Shown here piece by piece: positions 26,285 to 38,011 of a DNA stretch of 64,000 nt. The notes under the pieces were generated by a model. The model saw only the letters and a program-made list of their open reading frames with translations, did not search any database and was not told the origin of the DNA. Origin of the DNA: Norana najaformis (Eukaryota; Annelida; Clitellata; Crassiclitellata; Hormogastridae); NCBI GenBank assembly GCA_964023275.1, contig OZ029916.1, forward strand, positions 17,252,150 through 17,316,149, read 5' to 3'. Position 1 is the first letter of the stretch, and every line of letters begins with the position of its first letter. The position numbers and the translations under genes are program-made.

Positions 26285-27078
26285 CTTCAGTAAGAAGGTT
26301 AACTGTGATATAAGTGGGAAGCCTCAACGACTAAGCAGTCATGGACCAACAGTGGCACTCTCATCAGGATGCAAGGCCTGATATGATGCATCATCTTTCT
26401 GACAATTCTTACAGACACCCAAGACGAAGACCAGAGTGTGATATTGCGAGTACAACAAGCCATTAAATAAGTTTGGCCCCCACTGCCGAGTAGGTGACTC
26501 TGGGAGGAGATTTGAGCTATAGGTGATAATCCAGAGGTCACATCCGGGAAGAGGGTGACCCGTAAGGGTGTACAAGAGAATTTGCACAGAAACACCCAGT
26601 CGTCTACTCCATGCTTATAGCAATTGGCTAGGGAAATTTTTGTTCTGCCAATGTATTGTTAATGATGTCTTCACCCATAGACGTTAACAGGTCTGCTCAC
26701 CAGGATGGCAGCCCACATCTGGCAGGAGGGATGGCAGGGGCCCTCAGGTCATTATCCAGCAAATCTCTGAATGATTAAGAGAAGGGTAGTAGTCTGAAAA
26801 ATCAGACTGCCCCTTCACGCAATTAACTTGTGCTCCAGAGGATGTCCTTATCTTTTGGAGCACGAGTTAAATGCCTGAAGATACTGGAGAGCCGTGGGTC
26901 TCAGTGAAGAAGCACCCGAGGGATTTGAGAAGATCACATGGTCAACCTAGGATTACTTGTAGCATATGTCAAGGTGCCTTTAGTTGTGAGGAAGCTAGTT
27001 TTCATACCGATTGTGGCTTACTCAGAGATTTGAATCTTGGGCTAGCATGGTCTATACATGAGGTCCATAAATAGCGTG
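26279..27078 (+). mobile_element. 5' region of an L2-like LINE, with possible ORF1 remnant
   Basis: AATGGCCTTCAGTAAGAAGG and the next ~300 bp resemble 59,026-59,320, which leads into the LINE at 59.4 kb, so this is the 5' UTR of that family. At 26,871-27,074 an open frame contains a Cys/His cluster (CSICQGAFSCEEASFHTDCG). It recalls the PHD-like first ORF of CR1/L2 elements; this link is inference. Confidence 0.6.
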
Positions 27079-27085
27079 ACACCCA

Positions 27086-27200
27086 TTCAAACGGGCAGCA
27101 CTGGTGAAGGACCTAACCCAATAAATTCATTGAAATATGAGCAGGACTGAGGCCAAACGGTTGTTATAGAAAAACGTGTACATTTACCATTTACATTTAC
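27086..27200 (+). repeat. Short TATA-containing dispersed repeat, copy 2
   Basis: GAAGGACCTAACCCAATAAA followed by ATTCATTGAAATATGAGCAGG corresponds to 44,388-44,455, including the GGCC..ACGGT..GTTATA block. Its 3' flank (CATTTACATTTACTTGGACT) also resembles 16,258-16,285. Confidence 0.65.
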
Positions 27201-27309
27201 TTGGACTAGAGTCATGGAGAAGGATCTGACAGACCTAAACATCAATTTTTGAGCAGCATGGAAGAAGGCGTAGGGCAGAATAGCTTGGCATCGTCTTGTG
27301 GGCATAGGT

Positions 27310-30300
27310 AATCTCAGCTGGGTTTGCCACTAGAGGGAAAGAAGAAAGAGGATAAAACAGTTGCATCAATTTCATTAAAAAAGGCTCACATCTTTGAATC
27401 GTTGACCAAGCTATGGAAAGATAGATGGATAGATAAACTCAATGGCTGTTTAACTAACTCATGCATAGTTCAATCAACTGAGTGATCATATACCATTCAC
27501 TGACCGACTGACTGACTATGTGACTGATTGGCAGTCTTCTTGGCCACTTCATTTGACTATGTAAAGTAAATTAATTATAAATTAATAGCTTATTTATTAC
27601 ACAAAGACGGATTGTTAGCAGATACGAAAGCAGGCATGATAAGAGCAATCCAACAGCAGGGTTATGGGTTAGATAATTCAGCAATGATTTTTCTTTTGCA
27701 CATGAGCATTAAAATTCGAACCTTTCGATGTTCGTAGGTCAACACATGATTCAACAAATGGCTACCATGACTTGATTGAATGATTGATTGACCAAAAAGT
27801 TCAGTAGTGTCATTACTCTAATAAGAAATCACTCAAAGCTGAATTAGTGTTGATGGCCTGATTTACACATAGAAACAGCCTGACCTGATCTGAGAGCTTC
27901 TCCATGAACTCACTTTGATTTATTGGAATAATACACAATACAGTGCCTTGTGCATTAGACACTGGCGCATTAGAAGTTGCTAATTATTATTATTATGTAG
28001 TAGCAAAAACCGCACATTCTATTCCAAAAGACATGGAAGACGAGCACTGCCCATGCCATGAAAAAATCTGAACTGTCAACAGTGGAAATAGAAAAAACAA
28101 TGAAAATATCAATATCAAACCGACGAAAATAATGAAACAACGAATATGCTAACACAATAAAAATACTAAGAACCAATGAAGTATAAAAAATAATGCAAAG
28201 TTTTCATTCACTAAAGTACACATTACAAGACAAAAATTCTAAATTAAAAGTACAAATGCACAATGGTTGCTGTCACAGATATCTGTCAAACAGAGCTAAC
28301 TAATTCCTGCTTTGAATGCACTTAGTGACAGGACTTCAGCAACAGAGGTAGCTGGCTCCCAGTATTAATGATATTCAACTTTTCTGATATTAGTGGCAGT
28401 GTGTGGTGACCAGACAGGTATACAGTATTCCAAAATTGGTCGAACACCATCAGTTGTATACACACTGGCAAAGATGTATAGATGTTGGCCATCCATTACT
28501 ATGATAAATCAGATATCAGTATCTTAAGGGAAATAACCAAAGATCGGTTAAACATGTTTTTGTAAACATCTTAAGAAACCTATATTAAGCATTTCACTTA
28601 ATTTCTGCTGACTTCATGTTCATCAGTGATTCCACAGCCACTCTGCTTGTGCAACTGCAGGTAGCCCAGGTGTGTCCCCAAAGCAGACTGTGAAAGCATT
28701 GTTACCTATCCGCTCTACTCCTATTGTATGTCGGTTTACCCGATTCAGAAGCAGCCAATGCTGCCATAGGTCAGAGAAAGAAAATTAGCACCAGTCCCAA
28801 GGCACACCATGGGGAGAACAATACCTGCTGGCGGTGATGCGTTCATTTCAAACTGACCCCCCCAGTGCAAGTGGAACATCATTCGAGCTTTGGCATTCTC
28901 CTTCTATGCTCCAAGATGATCTGTGCGACTCTGTGGTAGTCTAAGCTACTACTACATGGAAATGCAACAGTTTCCAAACTAAAAAGCCAACACCATCAGC
29001 AAGACACTTCCTACATTTTTACATCTAAGCCACGCTAACTCTACTTAGACGAAGAAGAAGGAAGTCATGCACTGAGAAACTACTGGAAAAGAAAGTAATT
29101 TACTTTTTTACCTGGGTTCTGTATTTAATTAATTTTGGAGAAAGGATGTGATTTAAACCACTCCTGCAGAAATCTCCTACTGCAAGTCCTAATTTTTCCA
29201 GTAGAGACAACTTATTAAACATTTTCAGCTCATCTCAATTTGAAAAACTTTAGATATTTTAGACAGCCATGTTTTCATGCCTTTTAGAAGTTCTAAAATG
29301 CACTACATAAATACATGTAGCTGTAGATATACACATACATACACATTACATCGCGTACCTTTTCTCATCCCATACTACATCACCTTTCAGATAAAATCAA
29401 GAGACCCAAACAACAATCCAAATACCAGACAACCTTATGTATCAACAATCTGTCCATTTCATATTATGCAAAAATAACTACCAATAGTGAAAAGCCTCAA
29501 GATATTAATGCTAATATCTTGCAAACTTTATCCCGTAAAAGACTTTTATTGGTTATTTGTTTTATTTTGCTAATCATTCTTATTCTTGGTTCTAGACAAG
29601 ATCCTGTTGCATATTACACGTGATTTCTGTTTACCTTACGGCACACTTGTTTGAATCAATTACACATCCGTGCAAGCAGCACTTCAGGAAAATGCTTGTA
29701 AGGCGCTGTATAAATTTTTTTTATACAATACATTGCATGTTGCATTCACCTGTAACTGAATTAACTCACCTTAGAATTATTTAATCTTCATGGAACTAGT
29801 AGGTGTTCAGGCATTTACTTGTATTATTTTGCTTCTTGTATAGTAAATTAGTGTTGACAAAAGTGTTCTGGATGAATTCGTTGGCCTACTTTCCTCTGTG
29901 CAACTCGTGGTCTGTGAGCAATTTCGGGTGGACAGTGGGAGATGCCATACTGTTCGGAATGCAAACTGATTTTCGTTCTCCATCACATTTCCTCTCGTTA
30001 TTCTGTATTTCTCATGAAGTTCATTGCTCTGACCAACTCCAACACTGGTATCTACATGAAGCGCACCATGCTGGATGTATCACATGCATTAGAGACTACT
30101 TCATCTTCCAAGTCAAATTAAATTCCAGGCCCCAAGACAGCTCACTAAAACTGAATGCAAATTTGCACTGAGCAGAAAACTAAGCCAATCCTCCTCAACC
30201 AAGTGATTATTCAAAGCTGTTTTGCAAAAATGCCATGCACAAAGAGAATAATCTTTCAAGAAACGGTCATCTTGTCGTTTTCACAAAGATCTTAACACTT

Positions 30301-30615
30301 TAGAGGCTGTTGTCGACAAAACTTGACATATATGGGTAATATTCAGCCTATAGCCCTGATTTTAAAAAATTATTTAGCCTCAAGTGTTAATTTACTCCCA
30401 TTCTTGGATGCTGATAGCAGAGGATGCACAATCATTTGGTTTCCCCATCTGTGCTGGCCACAAAATCGAAACCTGGTGGTCCCAGTAAACAGCTACATAA
30501 TCGTTTTGGCAAGATAAATGATCCTGTCAGACAGAGCATGAATATTCATACATGTTTCAAGATGAACACCAAAAAACTACTAAATTTCCATCAGAGAAAT
30601 AGATGACATAGACTT
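27310..30615. other. Presumed intron, no exon recognised
   Basis: Simple GATA/GACT runs occur at 27,415-27,540. A GTAAGGCGCTGTATAAATTT phrase at 29,698-29,720 resembles a LINE/SINE 3' terminus. The 122-codon plus-strand ORF at 29,803-30,171 has no recognisable domain, and I could not support it as a gene. Confidence 0.35.
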
Positions 30616-30617
30616 AC

Positions 30618-30690
30618 ATAGAAGCTGCAAGGCTGTTTTGTCTTCTTCTCAGGCTCAGGGAATTTTACAAATAATTTATCACTGCAAAAT
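30618..30690 (-). CDS. Internal exon of an unidentified membrane or secreted protein
   Basis: A strong acceptor on the minus strand (CTAATTTTTTTCCACCTAAATCTCAAG) is followed by 73 nt and a near-consensus donor (TTCTAT|GTAAGTC). The frame gives FCSDKLFVKFPEPEKKTKQP and then CSFY, entering in phase 2 and leaving in phase 0. Both splice signals and the codon composition are good, making this one of the better exon calls in the left half. Its upstream partner with a phase-2 exit was not found. Confidence 0.55.
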
Positions 30691-31059
30691 CTTGAGATTT
30701 AGGTGGAAAAAAATTAGAATGTAAAAAATTCTGCAGAAAAATTCATAAAATTGTCTTTAAGAAAGTGTGCATGCGTTGGTGTCAACAACAGGTACAATGC
30801 TGGTGACGTACTAAATTTTGTAAATGTCGTAAATTTAATCTGAACTCTCCCTATAGAGATCTTTGTGCTCTGAATATTTTCTCTAATTACCAAGACAATA
30901 CTAAATGAGCATCTGAGCTAAATTCAGAGTTCAGTTGTTTTGCTAAATTGTTATCTTAGACGCATTTTACTTTAATACTACATGGAGCTGCCACTCAAGC
31001 TATTTATGAATGATATTGTTTTTCCTAATCGATTTGCTTTGTTCAGAGTGCCAACTTGT

Positions 31060-31535
31060 ACTTTTGTATGTATATATGCCTACGTCTTTCTGTCAGTCCA
31101 TGTCTGTGGGTACGCTTATGTCTCTCTGTCTGTCTGTTTGTCTGTATATATGCCTGTTAGTGTTTTTGTCTATATATATGCCTATGTCTCTCTGTTAGTG
31201 TTTTTGTCTGTATATATGCCTATGTCTCTCTGTTAGTCATTTTCTCTGTATATATGCCTATGTCTCTCTGTTAGTCTTTTTGTCTGTATATATACCTATG
31301 TCTCTCTGTCGGTCTGTGTCTGTGGGTATGCTCAGGTCTCTCTGTCAGTCTGTGTCTGTGTGTATGGTCATGTATCTCTATCAGTCTGATTGCCTGTAAG
31401 TAGGCCTATATCTCTCTGTTAGTCTTTTTGTCTGTATGTATGCCTATGTCTCTCTGTCAGTCTGTGTCTGTATGTGGGCCTATGTCTCACTGTGAGTCTG
31501 TCTGTATGCCTCTCTGTCAATCTGTTTGTCTTTTT
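31060..31535. repeat. 38-bp minisatellite, degenerate
   Basis: GCCTATGTCTCTCTGTTAGT recurs at 31,180, 31,218 and 31,256 with an exact 38-bp period. Flanking units from 31,060 to 31,535 are more diverged (TATATGCCTATGTCTCTCTG, TCAGTCTGTGTCTGT). The overlapping plus-strand ORFs rich in SLSVC are readings of the repeat. Confidence 0.93.
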
Positions 31536-31624
31536 CTAGAATTTGCTGTGCAGCTCTTTCACATTATGATCGCAGTGAACTCATATCTCTCTCTCTCTCT
31601 CCATGATCCTGTTGCCTGTCATTC

Positions 31625-32610
31625 AGAACTCAGAATTCAGTCCTAGGGCCTCTTCCTTTTAAATCTTTATTTCGCGTATTTGTCAAATTCACACGTGCAA
31701 AATACAAAGGTCCAGTAGTATGCTGATGATATTCTAGGTTGCTCTTTCTGCTGCAGATCTCTCAACTCAGACTCTGCTTTTCCTCTCTTCACATCTGGCT
31801 CTGCTTTAAATAATGACCTTGCAATTAAACCAGATAGGTCAGAGGCAATTCTTTATTAACCCCCCCAGTGTATGCAGTCTTTCTCTTCCGGAAAATCCCA
31901 TAATATGACAAAATTAAAACTTTTGGTGTTACCACTGATAACTCTCTCACTATGACTCTCACATGTACCTTCTATTTGCAGGTCTTGTTTCCGCCACATC
32001 AGGGCATTTAATCACAACAGGCATTCTCTGAATAATGACGTGGCTAAAACAGTGGCATGTGCACTTGTTGGTTCTCATCAGACCATGCCAAAGAAGTGTT
32101 ATATATCGTACATCCTCTTTTAAACTAAAAAAGCTCCAAGGGTTCAAAACTCTCTTTCTAGGGTTATTACATGTTCTTCCTCTTGCCAAATACATCAGAT
32201 CACATTCACACACTTCACTGGCTTCCTGCTGAATGGTGTATTAAGTTAAAGATTGACCTTTAAGACCTAAAACACCACCCTTCCACCATATCTTAATACA
32301 CTGGTAACTCCATATTACCCTTCTTGACTGTTGCATTCTTCAGACACTGGTTTGTTGCTAGAACCTATGTTTAGGACAATTGTATGATCACATGCCTTTA
32401 GTTGCTCTGCTCCTCATATTTGGAATCATCTAGCACAAAAGGCCCAACTTGCCAACTTGCCATCACCATTTAAATCAACTGATGACTCACTATTTTAATC
32501 TGGCTTTTGCTTGACTCCATCTTGGCCCCTAGAGAACATACATCTGCACCTCAGATTCAGATTTACTGACACTGCACGTGTTATAAGTGCTTTAAATAAA
32601 TAATAAATAA
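31625..32610 (+). mobile_element. CR1/L2-like LINE, 3' fragment (family 2, second copy)
   Basis: The copy begins inside the reverse-transcriptase core. CAGTCCTAGGGCCTCTTCC corresponds to the SVLGPL motif, and AGTATGCTGATGATATT at 31,718 to YADD. It continues through the C-terminal region parallel to 23,100-23,800 and ends in GCTTTAAATAAATAATAAAT. Broken by stops and shifts. Confidence 0.8.
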
Positions 32611-34605
32611 GTATAATGAGTTTTCAGGAACCTCATAGCAAAAACAGCAACTGTCATCAGGAAATTCCACTGGGTTACTGACTCAATGATGAATAGATTC
32701 TCTGATAGGGTTTCAGATTCCACAACTGGTTTCACACTTTCTAAACAGCCATTATAGACTCAAAGAAAAGGAAGTGACTGGCAGAATGCCACAGTACTTC
32801 TTTAAAAGCATTAACAGTTACATATTTCATAAATATGCTTAGTGTAAATTACTCAAATACACTTAGAAAAGATCTACCAGACCTTGTGCATGTGTGCGTG
32901 CGTGCGTGTGAATGTGTGTGTGCATATAAGCATGTGCGTGTCTGCAGAAGTATGCCTGAGAAGAAAGCAAACTTTGAGATTAAATCCCTTAAAATTTTAA
33001 ATCCATATTCATATGGGGCTAAAACAAAATTATTAAAATATCAGCATGCTTCTTTAAACCCAAAATAAAATTTTAAGAATCAATAGGTCAGCAAATGCAA
33101 TTGTAATAGATTAGATTTATGCAATTAGATTAATACAGGTTTAATCTGACTATCTAGTTAGATCAGATCTAATCTAATCTGATTGGATCAGATCAGATCT
33201 GACTTCCGTAGCTGCATTAGCATGATGCATAAGCCATCAATCCACAAAACCTTGTTCAAAAATCACAACCTCTCAGAAAGGCCCAGTTGAAGCCCAGTTG
33301 GTCGCAGAAAATCGAAGTCAGTCTATGGTGATTATCAACAGCACAAATGACCTAAAAACTGAACCACTATACAGGAGCTAATAAAAATCAAAATTTAAAA
33401 ATTTCAAGAGGTGTGATGATGGTTGCTAAAATATGCAAAGATCTTGCTATTATTAGAACAGTATCTTAACTAACACTAGTGTCCAGTCCATATTATAGAC
33501 ATGGCACTAGTGTAAACTATGAACATTTTGCCTAAGAGTTATTTAAACTTTAATATTTACTTTTATGTTCTTGATTTTTGACATTATTACTTGTGCCCTT
33601 ATTATTTGGTACCTTCTGTACTGTATGCCCTTTTTAACTTCACCCTGTTGATTTGCACCCTTTCAGTAGCATGCCATAGGCTACATCTGGAGTTTATACA
33701 AGATGGACAGACCACAAATGACAGTAATCATTTTTGTTTCTCGTAATCATTTTTGTTTCTCGTAATTATTTTCGTTTCTCTTTCATCAATCCGTGAAACC
33801 TTAAAAAGGACGACCAGCAAAACATGCTGAGTAAATGCCATGATTACAGACTGAAGAGCCACAATTAACACTCCTCCAATTAGGGTTGGATTCTTCATTT
33901 CACAAACAACTACTGCTTAAGCAGCTGTCCAAAGCCTTACAGCGTATCTGGATGTGTGTCTGTCTGTATGTTTCAATCAATAAGTGAGGGTGTGATGTCT
34001 GTGTGTCTGTCTGTGTCTGTGTGTCTGTCCAATCAGTACCTGAGGGTGTGATGTTTCCTTGCATAACTGCACTTTGCTTACTGTATGCTTTCTATTAAAC
34101 ATAAACTTCTTTCAAGCATGAGGTCACAATTAAACGCCAGCATCCAATAGCCCCTTGGGAGTAAAAACAATATGTGCAAATAAGCATCAGCCTCCTTTAA
34201 AAACCACTCTCTAAAAAGGCTCTCATTATGCAGCTTATTTTGTACATATGCTACAATTATTTTACACAAACATGGCAGACGAAGCTCAGAAAGACATGCA
34301 ACTGACTTTTAGCTGTGCAGTCAGTGGTATGTGTGATAAAAGTACCAGAGGGTAAAATGAATTGTTAAAATAAATGCCGGGAGTGTTTACAGGAAGTTTT
34401 ATGGTATTTTAAAAGGGTTCATCTGAATCCAAAGCAGCCCTCCAGTGCTCATATTCAATTAACGAAAAACTGGCCATGTGGATTAATACTTTCACGAATA
34501 CTTGTTTGGTTCATACATAATACACACACAACAATGATTAATAAATTTAAATACATTTTGGTTGAAGTTCAGCCACAATACCAGTTCACGAATAACACAA
34601 CTGTA
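32610..34605. other. Presumed intron with small repeats
   Basis: Contains TG/CGTG runs (32,885-32,945), AGATCAGATCTAATCTAATC palindromic phrases (33,150-33,205), three tandem copies of about 20 bp of CGTAATCATTTTTGTTTCT (33,722-33,781) and TGTCTGTC runs (33,955-34,030). No exon is supported. Confidence 0.5.
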
Positions 34606-34608
34606 TAC

Positions 34609-34668
34609 TTGCGCATACTTCTCCAGAAACTCCTCACAAGCTTGTTCCCAAATTGAAGGATTGTTTGA
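34609..34668 (-). CDS. Internal exon (20 codons)
   Basis: The acceptor TTTTTGTGTTTGCACCTCAG is followed by 60 nt in phase 0 and the donor GCGCAA|GTATAC. It encodes SNNPSIWEQACEEFLEKYAQ, a plausible short amphipathic helix. Its length is a multiple of three with phase 0 at both ends, like the exons at 37.9, 41.75 and 21.4 kb. Confidence 0.5.
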
Positions 34669-34776
34669 CTGAGGTGCAAACACAAAAACAGCAATCCAAG
34701 GACAGGACACACTTTCCAACTTGCAGTGGCACTAACTTACCAACCAGTGAAGGTTGGAGGGATAACTGGTCAGCAG

Positions 34777-34866
34777 GTAGCATAGCATTCCATAGGCGGT
34801 CACCCATCCAAGTACTGACCTAGTACGGGTTAGCTTAGCCTTTTTGAGCCTACCAGCATTGTATCA
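34777..34866 (-). repeat. 5S-rRNA-derived repeat (pseudogene or SINE3-like head)
   Basis: Read on the minus strand it contains GGCTAAGCTAACC, then GGTCAGTACTTGGATGGGTG and ACCGCC. These are the internal control region and 3' half of a 5S rRNA gene (AGCTAAGC box A and the TAGTACTTGGATGGGTGACCGCC segment), with substitutions and a missing 5' part. It is either a 5S pseudogene or the 5S-derived head of a SINE; a tail could not be defined. Confidence 0.8.
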
Positions 34867-35109
34867 GCAACAACTAGTAGTCAGACGTACGAGTAACATG
34901 TCTCAAAAACAAATTTTCAAAACATATTTTCAATTTTCACCATGCAACAGAATGTTAACCATGCACCCATGTGTGAAAACATTCATTCAGCAATCAGAAA
35001 ACACGATGCAATTGGTAAGTTGCCCATTTGGTTCCCTGATGAAGTAATTATTGGATTAGCTGGTTGATTTTTCAAAGAACATCTGATGAAGCCATGTAAA
35101 GTTTTGATT

Positions 35110-35173
35110 ATGACGACGAAGACGCTCATGATGATGATGATGATGAATGTGGTGATGATGATGATTATAATGT

Positions 35174-35206
<33 letters not shown>

Positions 35207-35325
35207 CGACACGATGATTATAATGTTGATGTTGATGATGATGATAAAGTTGATGATGATGATGATGATGATGCTGATGATGATGATGACGATGATGATG
35301 ACGACGACAACGATGATGATGATTT
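35110..35325. repeat. (GAT)n trinucleotide repeat
   Basis: An imperfect GATGATGAT tract with GAC and TTGATG interruptions over about 215 bp. Confidence 0.95.
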
Positions 35326-35329
35326 AAAC

Positions 35330-37885
35330 CAACATTTTGATGTGAGTGATAATGACTTCAATACCATAGCCTTGGAACATAAAGGTAGATGCCCAGTCCT
35401 TCTTTTGTTCTCTTTTCTTCAACAGAGCACAGTCTCTATATTATACATTTTACAATAGTTTTCCAGAGGATAATGGTGGAAAAGAATTCTTAAAATGTCT
35501 ATTTTGTCCTGGCAGAAGTCTGAACCATAATCTCTGAATTATAAGTCTTGCACAATAGCCACACTGCATCTTACATGCCATATAAACTGGTCTAAGTATA
35601 GCACTGTTATATTACATATAATGCAATGTAACACTATTGTATTATATAGCAGCATAATATAATAGAGGAATTATGCTGTTCCTGTATACTCAGAATCACC
35701 TCCATTATTGCTGAAAGAAATGCTTGACAGATTAACAGATAGACTGGTATTTAATAATTAAAATCTAGCTGCAAATGAAAATGCATAACCAGAAGTTGGT
35801 CTACAGGAAAGCAACTGTTGTTCAGTTAAGACTGCATTTGACAATCAAGCTTTGCAACTGGCATTTGTGAAGCAATTCAAGTCTGTGCTGCCGGGAGGAT
35901 AAAGCTCAGGACTTCTGAGAGAAATTCAATGAAGCCCTTGCATTAGTGAGAAATCGACTGGCTCAGCACTTGCTTTGAAATGGAGACATCACGGCTCAGC
36001 AGCTAAGCGCTGCTGACAGAATGTCAGACACCATCATGCATCAAGAGTGTTTGCAACAAATCTGCATTTCAAATCAGTTACGGCAGTTGAACTTCAAAAC
36101 GAGATTCATTCCCAGGTATCTAAAAAGTGCATGAAATGAGTGAGTAACAGTCCATGAAAGGCAGAACTTTGCAGAACAATAAACACGCAACATCCCTGCT
36201 CTACTCTTTGACCAATTTGAATATACCCGGACTTCCAAACAACTCCATTTTGGGGAGGCTTTTAACATCTTGCAACAGCCACATGGACCCCAAAATTTAA
36301 ATCCCATACAGGCAATAAAATGCAGAATTCCTCAAGACACTCTGCCGACAGATTTCAGAGTTCAGGAATGATTAAAGTAAAACTGCATAACAGCCACTGT
36401 ATTGTCAGTAGGCTTCAGTGTGACAGTCTAAGTACTTTTTGTATTCTGTGTAAAAATAATGCCAATGACTCAAAAAACCAATTCATCGGCAATAAACTAA
36501 CTGTTCATAAAATCATCAGCTGGTAGGTAATAATCCACGCTGTCAGACAACATTATGGGGTCGACCATATTACCCTGGTAGCAGAAATTATTGGGAATTC
36601 ACTGGTTGGCTTTCTGCCAATCAGTTGTTGCATCTCAGGAAGCTAGCATGCTGCTAGCATTATCAATGGATAGTAATAACATTACCAATGGGACTGCAGG
36701 TATACTCTAAATGTGATGCCACTCTTGGGTTTACCATCAGTTTATGAAAGTAAAATGCACTGCCACAGAAGTAATATAGTAGCATCAGCCTTTGCATGAC
36801 TGGATATGCAAAATAGAAAGAATAAATTGTGAGGGTTTTGAGCTGAAAGAATGAGGACAGAGAGCATACAGAAAAAAATTCCTGCTTGATGTTGGCTTAT
36901 TATGCAAATTTCATGTTCTCAGCTATAATTAACTGAAGTAAGCCAAAACGAAGGCAATAATGCAGAGGTAGAAACTGAATGTATAATGTTCATAGGTCAC
37001 AATGGTAGACCGGCTAGAGTCAACCAGCACAGTCAATTCAGCATGCATGCACAACTTTTAACTTAATAGCAACTTAGATATTGCTTAAGACTGACAAATT
37101 GCTTGCTGCCAAAGTACCTGTATGTTCCAACAGAAACAATTTATTCAAAACAGTCGCCATATTTGTTGCATCTTGTAAGCAATCCAATAACTGCAAACAG
37201 TTACTGGTAAGGTATCTTCTTGCTGCAATAGGTGTTTCCGGTAAGCAATGTAAAGTATCGTCTATATAATAACAGCCTTACAGTTCATAATATTCAGTGC
37301 ATAGTCAGGCCATACACAACTTTTCTAGTTCTTCTAACAGTTGACTGCTAAATGATAAACTTTATGATCTTATGACATTTCTAACATCAATGAGGTTCGT
37401 GCAGAGAGCGCCACTGATGAGTTTACCTGAAGTGGTGCTATATAAATTTTAAATTACAGTTACAACAAGGATGTGCATGCTTATTCAAAATGTAGGTCAG
37501 AATCTTGCAGAAACTATTTGATTCCATCAAGAGCTTTCCAGCCAAAATGACCAAAGACTTCTAAATCACAGCACTACCTCATTTTCTGTTTTCCTACACA
37601 TGAACCCAGGCAACTGTATAACAGATTCAGTTATTGTTGGTTTTCTGATTTAGTCTTACTTCCAACTGGGACATTAAGGGCAAACAAAAAAGATATAGCA
37701 ACTGTTTCAGCAATGTTCTACATCAAGTGTTTCTTGTAGAACATTGCTTTTACAAATACATCACTCCCCACAAATCGGCCTTTAATCTTTGTCTATAGTT
37801 GTATGCACATGTATGTGTATGAAAATACGAAAGTATACAAGTATGCAAGTACACAAGTATGTACTGACACATCTGAATATTTAAA
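35330..37885. other. Presumed intron, no firm exon
   Basis: A weak minus-strand candidate lies at 36,082-36,119. It has a good acceptor, TTTCATGCACTTTTTAG, and the frame IPGNESRFEVQLP, but the phase does not match its neighbours. A GGTGCTATATAAATTTTAAA phrase at 37,435 looks like a LINE/SINE 3' end. Confidence 0.35.
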
Positions 37886-37891
37886 TAGCAC

Positions 37892-38011
37892 CTTTAAGAA
37901 TCTCTCAGGGTGAAGATTATAGACAGAAACACAGAGCTTCCAAGTTCTGGTACCACACTGATTATCAAGACCCACCCAAACAAGAAGATTTGAATGTATT
38001 TCTATCCTCAA
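37892..38011 (-). CDS. Internal exon (40 codons), Cys-containing ectodomain segment
   Basis: The acceptor CTGCTGTGGCTCCCAG is followed by 120 nt in phase 0, then TTAAAG|GTGCTA, a moderate donor. The encoded residues are LRIEIHSNLLVWVGLDNQCG and then TRTWKLCVSVYNLHPERFLK, with beta-strand-like alternation and two cysteines, as expected in an extracellular domain. The ORF continues beyond the donor into low-complexity codons, which supports a splice there. Family unknown. Confidence 0.55.

Noticed and set aside
29803-30171. 122-codon plus-strand ORF with a hydrophobic start
   Set aside because: No cleavage-like signal, domain or splice support; composition ordinary for this AT-rich DNA.
30982-31646. 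Cys/Ser/Val-rich ORFs
   Set aside because: Translations of the 38-bp minisatellite.
36082-36119. Possible 38-nt minus-strand exon (IPGNESRFEVQLP)
   Set aside because: Good acceptor, but the donor is moderate and the exit phase fits no neighbouring candidate.
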